Source: an uncultured Blastocatellia bacterium (GTDB taxonomy: Bacteria; Acidobacteriota; Blastocatellia; HR10). Taken from it: DNA of 57,141 bases. The stretch is from assembly GCA_937934295.1 (NCBI GenBank), contig CALHAI010000020.1, positions 1 to 57,141 on the forward strand, written 5' to 3'. The notes under the pieces were generated by a model. The model ran no database searches, was not told the origin of the DNA, and worked only from the letters and a program-made list of their open reading frames with translations. Positions 40,439 through 49,038 of the stretch are shown here, piece by piece. The position numbers were made by a program, and so were the translations under genes. Each line of letters opens with the position of its first letter. Position 1 is the first letter of the stretch.

Positions 40439-40487
40439 ATCCCCTGGGCAGAGGGGATCCGCTCCGGGGGGGGCGCCCGTCGCGGCG

Positions 40488-41195
40488 TTACTCCCCTTCG
40501 GCCTCTTGTCTCAAGCGGTCGAGATCGAAGATGATGATCGTGCGATTCTCAATGGTGAGCAGTCCTTGGTGTTGGAAGCGACCGAGCGTTCGAGAGATCA
40601 GCTCGCGCACCGTCCCGATTTGCGCAGCCAGCTCTTGGTGCGTCACGTCGAGCGTGAATTCAAGACCGCGTGGCGTTCGCTTCCCTTCGCGCAGGGCTCG
40701 CTCCAAAAGCCATCGAGCCAGGCGCTGCCCGACCTCCAGAAAGGCGAGCGCTTCGATCAAGCTTACGAGCCGCCGAAACCGCCCGGCGAGCGAGCGAATG
40801 ATGCCGAAGGCGATCTCCGGATGCTGGCGACAGAGGCGATGGAAATCGCTCTTGGGGATGAGCAAGACCGTCGTATCTTCGACGGCCATGGCAGAAGCCG
40901 GATAGGGCCCTTCGTCGAGGACGGCGAGTTCGGCAATGGGGCGCCCTTCCGACTCGACCGTCAGCACCTGCTCGCGCCCTCCGGGCGAAGTCTTGAAGAT
41001 CTTCACCGCGCCCGAATGCACGACGAAGAGTCCCGGGCACGGCTCCCCTTCGAGGAAGAGGATCTCGCCCTTTCGATACTGTCTCGGCCAACATGCTTCG
41101 GCCAGGGCGCGCAGCATGGGTTCGCCGAGCGTCGAGAAGAAGGCGACCTTGCGCAACGTGTTCATGCGGGTTGGAACGTCCAGTCCCCCTTGCAT
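40488..41195 (-). CDS. Crp/Fnr-family transcriptional regulator
   Basis: A 235-residue regulator. The cyclic-nucleotide-type beta-barrel is at about 20-135 (YRKGEILFLEGEPCPGLFVV, SGAVKIFKTSPGGREQVL), then the dimer helix and a winged helix at about 165-230 (TLDVTHQELAAQIGTVRELISRTL). The N-terminal Cys cluster of true Fnr is absent; there are three scattered Cys only, so direct [4Fe-4S] oxygen sensing is unlikely. The position between the oxidase/PFOR block and a radical SAM gene suggests control of redox metabolism (inference). A perfect extended -10 lies 8 nt before ATG 41195 and there is no SD, so the mRNA is probably leaderless. Confidence 0.92.
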   Translation of the reverse strand: MQGGLDVPTRMNTLRKVAFFSTLGEPMLRALAEACWPRQYRKGEILFLEGEPCPGLFVVHSGAVKIFKTSPGGREQVLTVESEGRPIAELAVLDEGPYPASAMAVEDTTVLLIPKSDFHRLCRQHPEIAFGIIRSLAGRFRRLVSLIEALAFLEVGQRLARWLLERALREGKRTPRGLEFTLDVTHQELAAQIGTVRELISRTLGRFQHQGLLTIENRTIIIFDLDRLRQEAEGE

Positions 41196-41203
41196 GGCCG
41201 GAA

Positions 41204-41212
41204 ATTATATCA
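41204..41212 (-). promoter_or_regulatory. Extended -10 promoter of the Crp-like gene
   Basis: On the - strand TGATATAAT (41212-41204), a perfect extended -10 element with no -35 needed, only 8 nt before the start codon. Confidence 0.6.
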
Positions 41213-41327
41213 TGGCGGCTTGGGAAAGCGCACGGTGGCTCGAATTCGCGCCAATTCGTCCCCCTGTGGCGGGGCACGAGGCGTCCTGCTATCCTTACAA
41301 AAGGAATTTCGGTTCGGGGGAAAGGGC

Positions 41328-42560
41328 GTGCGCGACGCAAGTGCCCTCGTGATCAGCGTCAAATCGCACTCGCTTTCGATCATGGACAATGGTCGGTTCG
41401 TCTTCTCCTTCGATCGCGCTGGACGGTTGTACACGGCCTATCGGGATGGGCACACCTTTATTCGGGGCTTGAGTGGAATCGTCGTGGAGAAGTGGCATGA
41501 GGAAGGGGAGCCGTGGGCACCGAAGCGCATTCGCGTCCTCACTGAGGAGGAGAAACGCGCATTTCTGAGCGAACTCTGGGCGGAGATCAGTGAGGTCGTC
41601 ATGGCCTTCCGCCGCGGCCGCGTGCGCGTGGAGGTCTTCGGGAAAGGAGGGGGGGGCTCGGGAGAGGAGCTCGATCGCTGGCTGGAGAAGATCCTCGCGT
41701 GGGATGCCCACGCTTACGCTCGCGATCAGGAGCGATTCCTCTCCGTCTATAAACCCATCAGTATCCTTCCGCCCGATCAGTATCTCGCCCTCGTGCTTCA
41801 GGTCACCGAAGGCTGCCATTGGAACAAGTGCGCGTTTTGCGATTTTTATCGCGACCGCCGGTTTCGGATCAAGACCGAGGATGAGGTGCGCCGCCACATC
41901 GCGGCGGTGAAAGAGTTCTTGGGGGATTCGATCACCCTTCGGCGTTCGCTCTTTCTCGCCGATGCGAACGCCCTTATCCTCCCTCAGGAGCGACTCGTGC
42001 GCCTTCTGGAGATCATCCACGAAGCGTTTTCATTTGAGGGGGGGCAGGAGGCCCTGGAGGGCATCTACTCCTTCCTCGACGCCTACAGCGGGATGCGCAA
42101 GACCGTCGAAGACTTCGCCGCCCTCAGATCGTGGCATGTCAAACGCCTCTACCTGGGTGTCGAGAGCGGACACGACCAGTTGCTTCGTTTCGTGGATAAG
42201 CCGGGCACGGCGCGCGAAGCGCTCGAGGTCGTCTCCCGCATCAAAGCGGCCGGGCTCTCAATCGGGGTCATCATCCTCATCGGGTTAGGGGGCGACGCCT
42301 TCTTCGAAGCGCATGTCCGAGATACGATCGCCCTGCTCAACGAGATGCCCCTCGATCGCGGGGACATCCTCTATCTCTCGCCGCTTTACGTCCATCCGGG
42401 ATCGGACTATGAGGAGAAAGCGCGCGCCTTTGGCCTTCGTGCGCTCACGCCACAAGAGCTGAAGCACCAGATTCGGCGTATTCGCGAGGGGTTGCGATTC
42501 GCCTCCTCTGCCGAGCGGCCGAGAGTCAGCCTCTACGATGTGCGGGAGTTCGTCTATTGA
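41328..42560 (+). CDS. Radical SAM protein with a CX4CX2C cluster motif
   Basis: A 410-residue radical SAM enzyme if begun at GTG 41328 (GGGGGAAAGGG upstream); GTG 41349 and ATG 41382 are alternatives. The frame is open far upstream but that part opposes the Crp gene and is not coding. The cluster motif is TEGCHWNKCAFCDF, i.e. C-x4-C-x2-C, seen in one branch of COG1032-type proteins. It is followed by SAM-binding regions LYLGVESGHDQLLRF and SIGVIILIGLGGD. There is no B12, MTTase or SPASM domain. An N-terminal segment of about 150 residues is family-specific. Substrate is unknown. Its 3' end overlaps the end of ResB by 7 nt on the opposite strand. Confidence 0.85.
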   Translation: MRDASALVISVKSHSLSIMDNGRFVFSFDRAGRLYTAYRDGHTFIRGLSGIVVEKWHEEGEPWAPKRIRVLTEEEKRAFLSELWAEISEVVMAFRRGRVRVEVFGKGGGGSGEELDRWLEKILAWDAHAYARDQERFLSVYKPISILPPDQYLALVLQVTEGCHWNKCAFCDFYRDRRFRIKTEDEVRRHIAAVKEFLGDSITLRRSLFLADANALILPQERLVRLLEIIHEAFSFEGGQEALEGIYSFLDAYSGMRKTVEDFAALRSWHVKRLYLGVESGHDQLLRFVDKPGTAREALEVVSRIKAAGLSIGVIILIGLGGDAFFEAHVRDTIALLNEMPLDRGDILYLSPLYVHPGSDYEEKARAFGLRALTPQELKHQIRRIREGLRFASSAERPRVSLYDVREFVY

Positions 42561-44080
42561 GTCGGCGGATGCGCCGCGATCTCTTCCGAGAGCGCACGCG
42601 CGAGCGCTTGAAAGCGCTCTCCCAAGCGCTCTTCGTTTCGGTTCGCATGAGCTGCCAGATGGATCCTGAGGTGGGACTCTCCCGGTTCCAAGACGGCCCA
42701 GATGCGCTCGTGGGCGGAGAAGAAGACGATGAGGAGCGAGAGCGCGAGCAGGGCGAAGCCCACGTAGATGGCCCCGACACCGGGGTCGTATTGCACCTGA
42801 AGGATGTGCTCGAAGCTCACCTTGTCGAAGTCCTTGAGGATGAAGCGGTATCCGGGGAGTTGCTCCTCCGACACGGTCGCACGTATTGTCTGTTCGGACG
42901 TTTCGGGGAAGATCCAGAACGTGCGCCGCCCCCCTGAGGCGAGCGTGATCTCCAGCTCCGCCGCTGGGTTCTCGTAGCCGTTCGATCCCGAGGGCGATGG
43001 TCTTCGGAAATCGCCGGTGAAGCTCACGAAGCGAATCTCGCCAAGATCGGGCACCACCACGGTATGATTCTTCGCGAGCGAGAGGACGCGCTCCGGCCCT
43101 GCTTTGGAGTGAATCGCGAGCGTGATGCGGCTGGCATCGCCGGCACGCCCTGTTCCCGATTGAAAGAAGCGATACCCCCGATAGTCGAAGGGTTTATTCA
43201 CGGCGATGGTCGCTCTTCGCTCAGTACCCGCGTCTTCGATCACGATGTCCGTGTACCAATTGACCACGTTCAACGGGACAAGAGGACCACGAGGGTTCTT
43301 CAATTCCACGCGCAGCGCTTCGCATCGGATGGTGAAGGGCAGGGGAATCGAGCGTTCGGGAATGCCGCGCCAGCGCGAGCCCGGCAGACTCAGTGACTGA
43401 GTTCGCACACCTGGCGAGAGGACCATCGTCCCCTCATACCCCCATCGCGCGCCCACGAAGGCCGCACCGAGGATCAAGAGGATCGAGCCGTGCACGAGGA
43501 AGAAGTTCCACCGACTCCAAACCCCGCGCTCGCCGAAGACGGTCGGAAACGGTGCGTTCGGCGCTCGACGCGGTCGCCATCCCCAGCGCGCGAAGAGGTG
43601 AGCAAAGTGATCTAAGGGGTCCGCTAAGTGGTGGGCGACGGAGAAAGTCGTGTAAAACGGTTGGGCTTGGGCGAAGCGAGGCGTGGCCGAGACCTTGGGC
43701 TCGCGCAGATATTGGAGCGTCATCGGGAAACGGTCGATCGAGCACAGCATGAGGTTCAAAGCGAAGAGCAAGACTGTCGTCGTGAACCACCAGGAGTGAT
43801 AGACATCGAAGAGCCCAAGATGACCATACAGCGCGCGTTCGGCTGGCGTCAGCCGCGCGTAGAACCGGTCGAATTCCTCCATGTTATGTTGTGGGATGAG
43901 GGTGCCGATGACCGCTGCCGCGATGAGAATCAGCATGAGGGTGATCCCCACCTGCAGCGAGCTGAGCCAGCGGAGGATTCGATCTACGGTTCCGAGCGCC
44001 GACACCGAGGATGAGCTCGCCGGAGTCGCTCGCGAGCTCATCCTCTCTTGTCCGCCCTGTTCGTGCCTCGATTCATTCAT
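42554..44080 (-). CDS. resB: ResB-like cytochrome c biogenesis protein
   Basis: A 508-residue membrane protein of System II cytochrome c maturation, which with CcsA/ResC delivers haem to apocytochromes. Three N-terminal helices (SLQVGITLMLILIAAAVIGT; WWFTTTVLLFALNLMLCSID; FFLVHGSILLILGAAFVGAR) precede a large periplasmic region (about 215-460) and a last helix (VGAIYVGFALLALSLLIVFF). The motif IPQHNMEEFDRFYARL is typical. ATG 44080 is taken for AGGAAG upstream. No CcsA gene is in the window. A haem-c oxidase subunit encoded at 31250-32626 is one possible client. Confidence 0.88.
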   Translation of the reverse strand: MNESRHEQGGQERMSSRATPASSSSVSALGTVDRILRWLSSLQVGITLMLILIAAAVIGTLIPQHNMEEFDRFYARLTPAERALYGHLGLFDVYHSWWFTTTVLLFALNLMLCSIDRFPMTLQYLREPKVSATPRFAQAQPFYTTFSVAHHLADPLDHFAHLFARWGWRPRRAPNAPFPTVFGERGVWSRWNFFLVHGSILLILGAAFVGARWGYEGTMVLSPGVRTQSLSLPGSRWRGIPERSIPLPFTIRCEALRVELKNPRGPLVPLNVVNWYTDIVIEDAGTERRATIAVNKPFDYRGYRFFQSGTGRAGDASRITLAIHSKAGPERVLSLAKNHTVVVPDLGEIRFVSFTGDFRRPSPSGSNGYENPAAELEITLASGGRRTFWIFPETSEQTIRATVSEEQLPGYRFILKDFDKVSFEHILQVQYDPGVGAIYVGFALLALSLLIVFFSAHERIWAVLEPGESHLRIHLAAHANRNEERLGERFQALARALSEEIAAHPPTQ

Positions 44081-44120
44081 CTCACTCTTCCTGATGGCCG
44101 GAGCCGTCTTCGTCTCTCGT

Positions 44121-44360
44121 TCACAGCCGTCCCCGCTTCTCCGATGATCCTTCTGCATCAGGGGAGGGATCGAGCCATAGCCGTTCGTGCGCGCAGGCGA
44201 GCGCTAAGCGGTCGACTACCGAGGGAAGGAGCGGCATCTGGATCATTCGTTCCTGTATGAGTCCGCGCACCCATCGGAGATAGCACTGAAATTGCTCTTC
44301 GACGATCTCCGCGAGCCACTTTCGAAGGCCTTCGATCACTTGGCTTGTTCGTCGCATCAT
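44121..44360 (-). CDS. Small protein of unknown function upstream of resB
   Basis: A 79-residue frame with a good SD (GGAGGTGG about 5-12 nt before ATG 44360). The first 55 residues are a plausible amphipathic helical protein (VIEGLRKWLAEIVEEQFQCY, LRWVRGLIQERMIQ), with a charged tail. It ends 40 nt before resB on the same strand, so it is likely the first gene of a two-gene unit. I do not recognise a family. No signal or membrane helix. Confidence 0.5.
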   Translation of the reverse strand: MMRRTSQVIEGLRKWLAEIVEEQFQCYLRWVRGLIQERMIQMPLLPSVVDRLALACAHERLWLDPSPDAEGSSEKRGRL

Positions 44361-44615
44361 TCCCCACCTCCGTCCTCACGGTCTCCTCCAACTATCGAGT
44401 CTTTTGCAAATCGCATGCCGAAGCTTCTCTCCCCCTTCAAACGGAGTCTCGTGCGGAGCGCGTTTGGCCTGACTTTCAAAGGAGATACCGACGCATGCGC
44501 TTCTTGGAAAGAGGATGAGCAGGCAGGTGAGGGGGTGGGGCAAAACACCCAACGTGAGAGAAATAGCGAAATGCGTTTTGTCCCAGCGAGGGGCATCGAA
44601 CGGGAGAAGAAGAAA

Positions 44616-44694
<79 letters not shown>

Positions 44695-44749
44695 GCCGAT
44701 TCTCAAAGACCGCACCTGCGAATCCAAGGGCCTTCTGTCCGGCCTCGCG

Positions 44750-44824
44750 TGGTGGGCGGTACCGGACTTGAACCAGTGACCTCCTGCTTGTAAGGCAGGC
44801 GCTCTGCCGCTGAGCTAACCGCCC
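44750..44824 (-). tRNA. tRNA-Val (anticodon TAC)
   Basis: Acceptor GGGCGGT/ACCGCCC, D-arm GCTC/GAGC, anticodon stem CCTGC/GCAGG with loop CTTACAA (anticodon TAC), T-arm ACTGG/CCGGT with TTCAAGT, discriminator A and encoded CCA (44752-44750). It lies 55 nt upstream of tRNA-Asp and shares its promoter. Confidence 0.93.
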
Positions 44825-44840
44825 GCTTACCGAAGTGCAA

Positions 44841-44870
44841 ATGGTAAAAGGCGCGTGCAGCCTTTGTCAA
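44841..44870 (-). promoter_or_regulatory. Promoter of the tRNA-Val/tRNA-Asp operon
   Basis: On the - strand TTGACA (44870-44865), 18-nt spacer, TACCAT (44846-44841), 16 nt before the tRNA-Val 5' end. Confidence 0.65.
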
Positions 44871-45083
44871 GGAGGTCCCCCGGAGACCAGCAATTCCCGA
44901 TAGGGCTGTAGAAGAGAGGCGGTGAGGGTTTTGGGCGCTCCCTGTAGGCTTGCGAAGCGTCGCGGAAGTGAGCGTCTTCCTCACATGATACGGCGTGTGA
45001 AGGATGAACTGCCGATTCTCTGGGGAGAAGGGATTTTGCATTTCCAGCCCGGCACGGTTTCTCCGTTGAGCGAGATCGCCCTC

Positions 45084-45233
45084 ACAGAGCCGCTCGATTC
45101 GCCGGAGGTAGGCCCTGAGCAAGCATTGCATCTGTTGAGCCGGGGCGTGAAGGCGACGGCCGTGACCGGGCAGTATCCACTCGAAAGGCCAATCCATGAA
45201 TCGCTCGATGGAACGCACCTGCTCGTTCACGCA
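45084..45233 (-). pseudogene. C-terminal remnant of an MBL-fold metallo-hydrolase
   Basis: About 50 residues in one frame read CVNEQVRSIERFMDWPFEWI, LPGHGRRLHAPAQQMQ and a basic helix. The block 'EQVRSxERLLDYxFEWVLPGHGRRxHxPAxxM' is the C-terminal signature of a class of metallo-beta-lactamase-fold hydrolases, including the last metal-binding PGHG. The upstream HxHxDH part is absent because the NtrC-type gene ends directly before the frame. What follows down to the tRNAs is not protein-like. Identification is from motif memory. Confidence 0.5.
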
Positions 45234-45295
45234 CGAGGGGATGCCGTCATCTCTCTCTTCGCTTCCCCATAGGGGGGTCGCGAGCTGCTGTCCCT

Positions 45296-46723
45296 TCACG
45301 TGAGCGGGGCTTCGCCCGGAAGAACGCGGGACCGAGCGAGCTCGTACTTCTTGATCTTGTATCGGATCGCATCGCGTGAGATGCCGAGCAAGTCAGCCGC
45401 GCGCGTTTGGTTCCAACCGGTCGCCTCCAAGGCGTGGCGGATCATGTCGCGTTCGACCTCTTCCAGTGTGAGCTTGCCCACAAGGTTAGCAAGGAGCGCT
45501 GAGGGATTTTCGTCCTTCCGATTCGGCCCGATCGGATGAGCGGATGGGCGCAGGATCCGTTCATGAAGGTACTTCGGCGTGAGATATGGCGATTCCTCGA
45601 AGATCATGGCATGCTCAATCGTGTTCTTCAATTCGCGGACGTTTCCCGGCCAGTGATATTCGAGGAAGAGGCGCTTGGTCTCCGGGGCGAGGCCGAGGAT
45701 GTTCTTCTTCATCTTCACGTTGAAGCTCTTGATGAGATGCTCGGCGATGAGCAAAATATCCTCCTTTCGTTCGCGCAGCGGGGGAATCGTGATCTGCACG
45801 ACGCTCAGCCGATAGAAGAGATCGGCGCGGAAGCGTCCCTCTTTGACCTCCTCCTCGAGATTCCGGTTAGAGCTGGCGATGATGCGCACGTCCACGCTGA
45901 TATTGCGCACGCCGCCGACGCGTCGGAATTGCTGTTCTTCGATCACGCGCAGCAACTTCGCCTGAAGTCCGAGCGGGAGCTCGCCGATCTCATCGAGCAA
46001 GATCGTCCCTCCATCAGCCAATTCGAAAACGCCCTTCTTCTGCGCGCGGGCGTCGGTGAAAGCCCCTTTCTCGTGACCGAAGAGTTCGGTCTCCATGAGC
46101 GTCTCCGGGATTGCCGCGCAATTGACGGCCACAAAGGGGAAGTCGGCGCGGCGGCTCTGGTAATGAATCGCTTTGGCGATGAGGTCCTTGCCCACACCGG
46201 ATTCGCCCTGTAGGACGACGCAGGAGGCTTCGCTCTCGGCCACGCGCTTGACGATCGCCAGCAGCTCCTTCATCTGGGGCGATTCGCCCACGATCATGTC
46301 GAAACTGAACCGTTTCTTTGGGAAAGATTGAACGCGCCGCAGCGTGTCGCGCAGGCGACTCGTCTCTAAGGCGTTACGAACGGCCGCCTCCAATTCGCCA
46401 TAGTTGATCGGCTTGCAGATGAAGTCGAACGCTCCCCGTCGCAGGGCCGCGACGGCATTATCCACCGTCGTATTGGCCGTGATGATGATGACCGGGGCAT
46501 TGGGGTCCTGCTCCTTCATCTTCTGCAGGACATCAATGCCGGAGCTATCTGGCAGCTTGATGTCCAAAAGGACGAGATCCGGCGTCTCTTCGGCGAACAC
46601 GCGAAGCGCTTGCTTCGCCGTCTCCGCTTCGAGCGTCTCGTAGCCCCATTGTTCCAGCTTTGTGCGGAGCGACCAGCGAAGCAGGTCTTCATCATCTACG
46701 ATGAGGATCTTCGATCTGGCCAT
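45296..46723 (-). CDS. Sigma-54-dependent NtrC-family response regulator
   Basis: A 475-residue regulator. The receiver domain is 1-120, with phosphoacceptor Asp54 (LVLLDIKLPDSSG). The AAA+ domain is about 140-370: Walker A GESGVGKDLIAKA, Walker B GGTILLDEIGELP and the sigma-54-contact loop ELFGHEKGAFTDARAQ, where the usual GAFTGA is GAFTDA. The Fis-type HTH (about 430-470) has TGWNQTRAADLLGISRDAIR. It is divergent from the sensor kinase gene by 142 nt, and the two form a cognate pair by context. SD GGAGGAGG precedes ATG 46723. The target genes need -24/-12 promoters, none of which I could identify here. Confidence 0.94.
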   Translation of the reverse strand: MARSKILIVDDEDLLRWSLRTKLEQWGYETLEAETAKQALRVFAEETPDLVLLDIKLPDSSGIDVLQKMKEQDPNAPVIIITANTTVDNAVAALRRGAFDFICKPINYGELEAAVRNALETSRLRDTLRRVQSFPKKRFSFDMIVGESPQMKELLAIVKRVAESEASCVVLQGESGVGKDLIAKAIHYQSRRADFPFVAVNCAAIPETLMETELFGHEKGAFTDARAQKKGVFELADGGTILLDEIGELPLGLQAKLLRVIEEQQFRRVGGVRNISVDVRIIASSNRNLEEEVKEGRFRADLFYRLSVVQITIPPLRERKEDILLIAEHLIKSFNVKMKKNILGLAPETKRLFLEYHWPGNVRELKNTIEHAMIFEESPYLTPKYLHERILRPSAHPIGPNRKDENPSALLANLVGKLTLEEVERDMIRHALEATGWNQTRAADLLGISRDAIRYKIKKYELARSRVLPGEAPLT

Positions 46724-46816
46724 GCCTCCTCCCTCCTGCGGATTCCGGGCTCATGAGGGGCTTGGGGAATCTTCGGGCGTTCTCCCGGAGCTCAGCGTTC
46801 CCGGAGAGCCCCCGTC

Positions 46817-46846
46817 TTGACGCGCTCTTCTGAGGCGCGCTACCCT
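46817..46846 (+). promoter_or_regulatory. Possible promoter of the sensor kinase gene
   Basis: TTGACG (46817-46822), 18-nt spacer, TACCCT (46841-46846); leader of about 13 nt with AAAGGT as SD. Confidence 0.45.
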
Positions 46847-46865
46847 TGTAAAGGTCTCTAGCGCT

Positions 46866-48659
46866 ATGGCGGTGAAGAAAGCCAGAAGGCAGCAAGGCGT
46901 TTCCCGTCGCACGCCATCTCCGTCGTCGGTCGAGGGGCGGGTGGAGGCCACGCGCATCTCCGATCGCGCCGCTGGTCTCGAAGATATGGAGCGCACGCTG
47001 CAGAAGCTGACAGCGCTCAGCTCGTTGGCTGCCGTCTTCAGTCGCGCGCAAGAGCTTGATCCTCTGCTTCAGGAGGCATTGCGGACGATCATTGAGGTGC
47101 TCTCGACCGATATGGCGTTGATCATGCTGTTTGATGCTAAAGCCGGGGAGCTGCGCGTGCGCGCGGCACAGGGAGTGCCGCCCGAATACATCCAGGGTGT
47201 GGATCGGTTGAAACCCGGTGAAGGCGTGGCCGGGCGCGTCTTCATGAGCAGCGAGCCTCTGGTCCTGCGCGACGCCGCCATTGATCCGCGGATCACACGT
47301 CCCATTGTGCGCCAATTGGGTCTGCACGCCATGGCATGTGTTCCCTTGATCGCGCATGGGCGGACGATCGGTGTGCTTGTGACGGCCACTTATGATCCCG
47401 AGCGGGAGATCACCAGTGACGTGAACCTGCTCGAAGCCATTGGACACCAACTGGGGATCGCCATCGAGAACGCGCGCCTCTTTGAGGAGAACCTGCGCGT
47501 GCGCAAGCTCTGGGAGAGTACCTTCAATGCCATTCGGGATGGCATCTCCGTCCATACGCGCGACCTGCGTGTGATCCAGGCCAATGAGGCGCTCGGCCGC
47601 TTGCTCGGCCTGCCCAAGGAGCAACTCTTGGAGAATCACTGCTGCATGATCATGCTCGGGCGCGATACGCCTTTGCCCCATTGCGCCGACTTGCGCGCGA
47701 CGGCTGAAGTGCCCTGCCAAGTCACCGAGGTCATCGAACGCCCGAACGGTCAAATCTTGCGCGTCACGGTGGATCCGCTCCTGGATGGAGAGGGGCGCGT
47801 CTATGGGACGGTGCACGTCGTCTCCGACATCACCGAGCAAGTCCTTCTGGAACGCCGCATGGCGCGCGCCGAACAGCTCGCGCTGATCGGCGAGATGGCC
47901 GCCGGTCTGGCTCATGAGGTGAAGAACCCACTGGCCGGCATGAAGGGCGCCTTGGAGATCATCCTCGAAGACCTTCCCGAAGGAGATCCGCATCGCCCGG
48001 TCCTGCGTCACGTCTTGGAGGAGATCCAGCGTATCAATCGCATCATCACGGGCTTGCTCGACTACGCGCGCCCGCGCCCGCCCAGCCATGTTCAGACTGA
48101 TGTGAACCAGTTGGTCGAGCATGTCGTCTCGGCCACGCGCGTCCAATTGGTGGACAATCACATCACCGTGGAGTTCCAGCCTGCTCCCGAGCTGCCTTCC
48201 ATCATCGTAGACCCCGATGAGCTGCAAAAGGTTGTCCTCAACCTCTTGCTCAATGCGATTCAAGCCGTGCACGATCATGGCCATATTGTCGTTCGGACGA
48301 GCTATGATCCCCAAGAGCGGGCGATCAAGCTCTCGGTCACTGACGATGGGGAGGGGATCCCCCCGGAGAACTTGGACAAGATCTTTCGCCCCTTCTTCAC
48401 CACGAAGAAGCGGGGAACGGGTTTGGGGTTGGCCACGTGCCAGCGGATCGTCACCGGATACGGAGGCACGATCACCGTCACCAGCGAGGTGGGGAAGGGA
48501 AGCACCTTCACCGTCACGCTGCCCTTGCAAGCTCTGCCGACGCACCAGGTCTCGCATTTGGTCGTACTCTCTTCCTCCGACCCCCAGCCAGATCTCGATC
48601 GGACTTCGGATCCCTCCTCCCTGCGGGATCAGGAGAGGTGCCATGCTGCTTCCGAATAA
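46866..48659 (+). CDS. GAF-PAS sensor histidine kinase (NtrB-like)
   Basis: A 597-residue cytoplasmic kinase without membrane helices. A GAF domain (about 55-205) is followed by a PAS domain (about 215-328) that is unusually rich in Cys (Cys259, 260, 273, 284 in ENHCCMIMLGRDTPLPHCAD and PCQV), hinting at redox or metal sensing. HisKA has His350 (EMAAGLAHEVKNPLAGMKG), and HATPase_c has the N box NLLLNAIQAV and G boxes DDGEGIPPENL and GTGLGLATCQRIV. It would phosphorylate the divergent NtrC-type regulator. The signal is unknown. The TAA stop lies within the first copy of a 12-bp direct repeat. Confidence 0.94.
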   Translation: MAVKKARRQQGVSRRTPSPSSVEGRVEATRISDRAAGLEDMERTLQKLTALSSLAAVFSRAQELDPLLQEALRTIIEVLSTDMALIMLFDAKAGELRVRAAQGVPPEYIQGVDRLKPGEGVAGRVFMSSEPLVLRDAAIDPRITRPIVRQLGLHAMACVPLIAHGRTIGVLVTATYDPEREITSDVNLLEAIGHQLGIAIENARLFEENLRVRKLWESTFNAIRDGISVHTRDLRVIQANEALGRLLGLPKEQLLENHCCMIMLGRDTPLPHCADLRATAEVPCQVTEVIERPNGQILRVTVDPLLDGEGRVYGTVHVVSDITEQVLLERRMARAEQLALIGEMAAGLAHEVKNPLAGMKGALEIILEDLPEGDPHRPVLRHVLEEIQRINRIITGLLDYARPRPPSHVQTDVNQLVEHVVSATRVQLVDNHITVEFQPAPELPSIIVDPDELQKVVLNLLLNAIQAVHDHGHIVVRTSYDPQERAIKLSVTDDGEGIPPENLDKIFRPFFTTKKRGTGLGLATCQRIVTGYGGTITVTSEVGKGSTFTVTLPLQALPTHQVSHLVVLSSSDPQPDLDRTSDPSSLRDQERCHAASE

Positions 48660-48747
48660 CGAATCGGCGTCCCTTGCGAAAAGCATCGTCTACCCCTTGC
48701 CCCTGCTATCACCAAAGCACCCGTAACCGCGAAGACTTCCGAATAAC
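48649..48747. repeat. 12-bp direct repeat pair at the kinase 3' end
   Basis: CTTCCGAATAAC occurs at 48649-48660 (covering the kinase stop codon) and again at 48736-48747. The 75 bases between have no gene. Confidence 0.5.
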
Positions 48748-49038
48748 TCGCGCTCATGCGCCTCCTCACGCAAGAATTATACCACCCTCGCTTCTCGTCC
48801 CCGTGTTTCACTATCTCGTTGAGCGATATGGGATAGGGGCTGAGGGAAAAGGCGCATCTTCCCCTCAGCGGCTGGGGCATATTCCCCAGGATGGGGGAAA
48901 TCGCCCGTTCTCTACGCCTTTGTGCGCTCGGGGAGAGCGGAGCTTCCAAGGGTTGGCCGACTTTTCGCGGGGATTCCGCGATCTCTCAGACAAGGCTCTC
49001 CCCGTAGCTTCTGAAGGCCGCTTTGTAGATTTGGGGGC
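48748..49038. other. Intergenic stretch with no gene seen
   Basis: Together with the bases back to 48660 this is a gap of about 380 bases between a rightward kinase and a leftward WG-repeat gene. Frames on both strands are arginine- and serine-rich shadows. No T-tract terminator is obvious. Confidence 0.45.

Noticed and set aside
40439..40458. ATCCCCT/AGGGGAT hairpin 30 nt downstream of the Crp-like gene
   Set aside because: Perfect 7-bp arms but no T-tract; the hairpin with six T at 40143-40168 is the better terminator.
40173..41327. Long N-terminal extension of the radical SAM frame
   Set aside because: It is the antisense of the Crp-like gene and the intergenic block; the family-like sequence begins only near 41349-41382.
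44703..44830. Protein-like SSAAERLPYKQEVTGSSP... on the - strand
   Set aside because: This is the well-known false translation of a tRNA gene (tRNA-Val here), not a protein.
46692..48686. 664-codon - strand frame opposite the histidine kinase
   Set aside because: Antisense shadow of the kinase, whose H, N and G boxes are intact.
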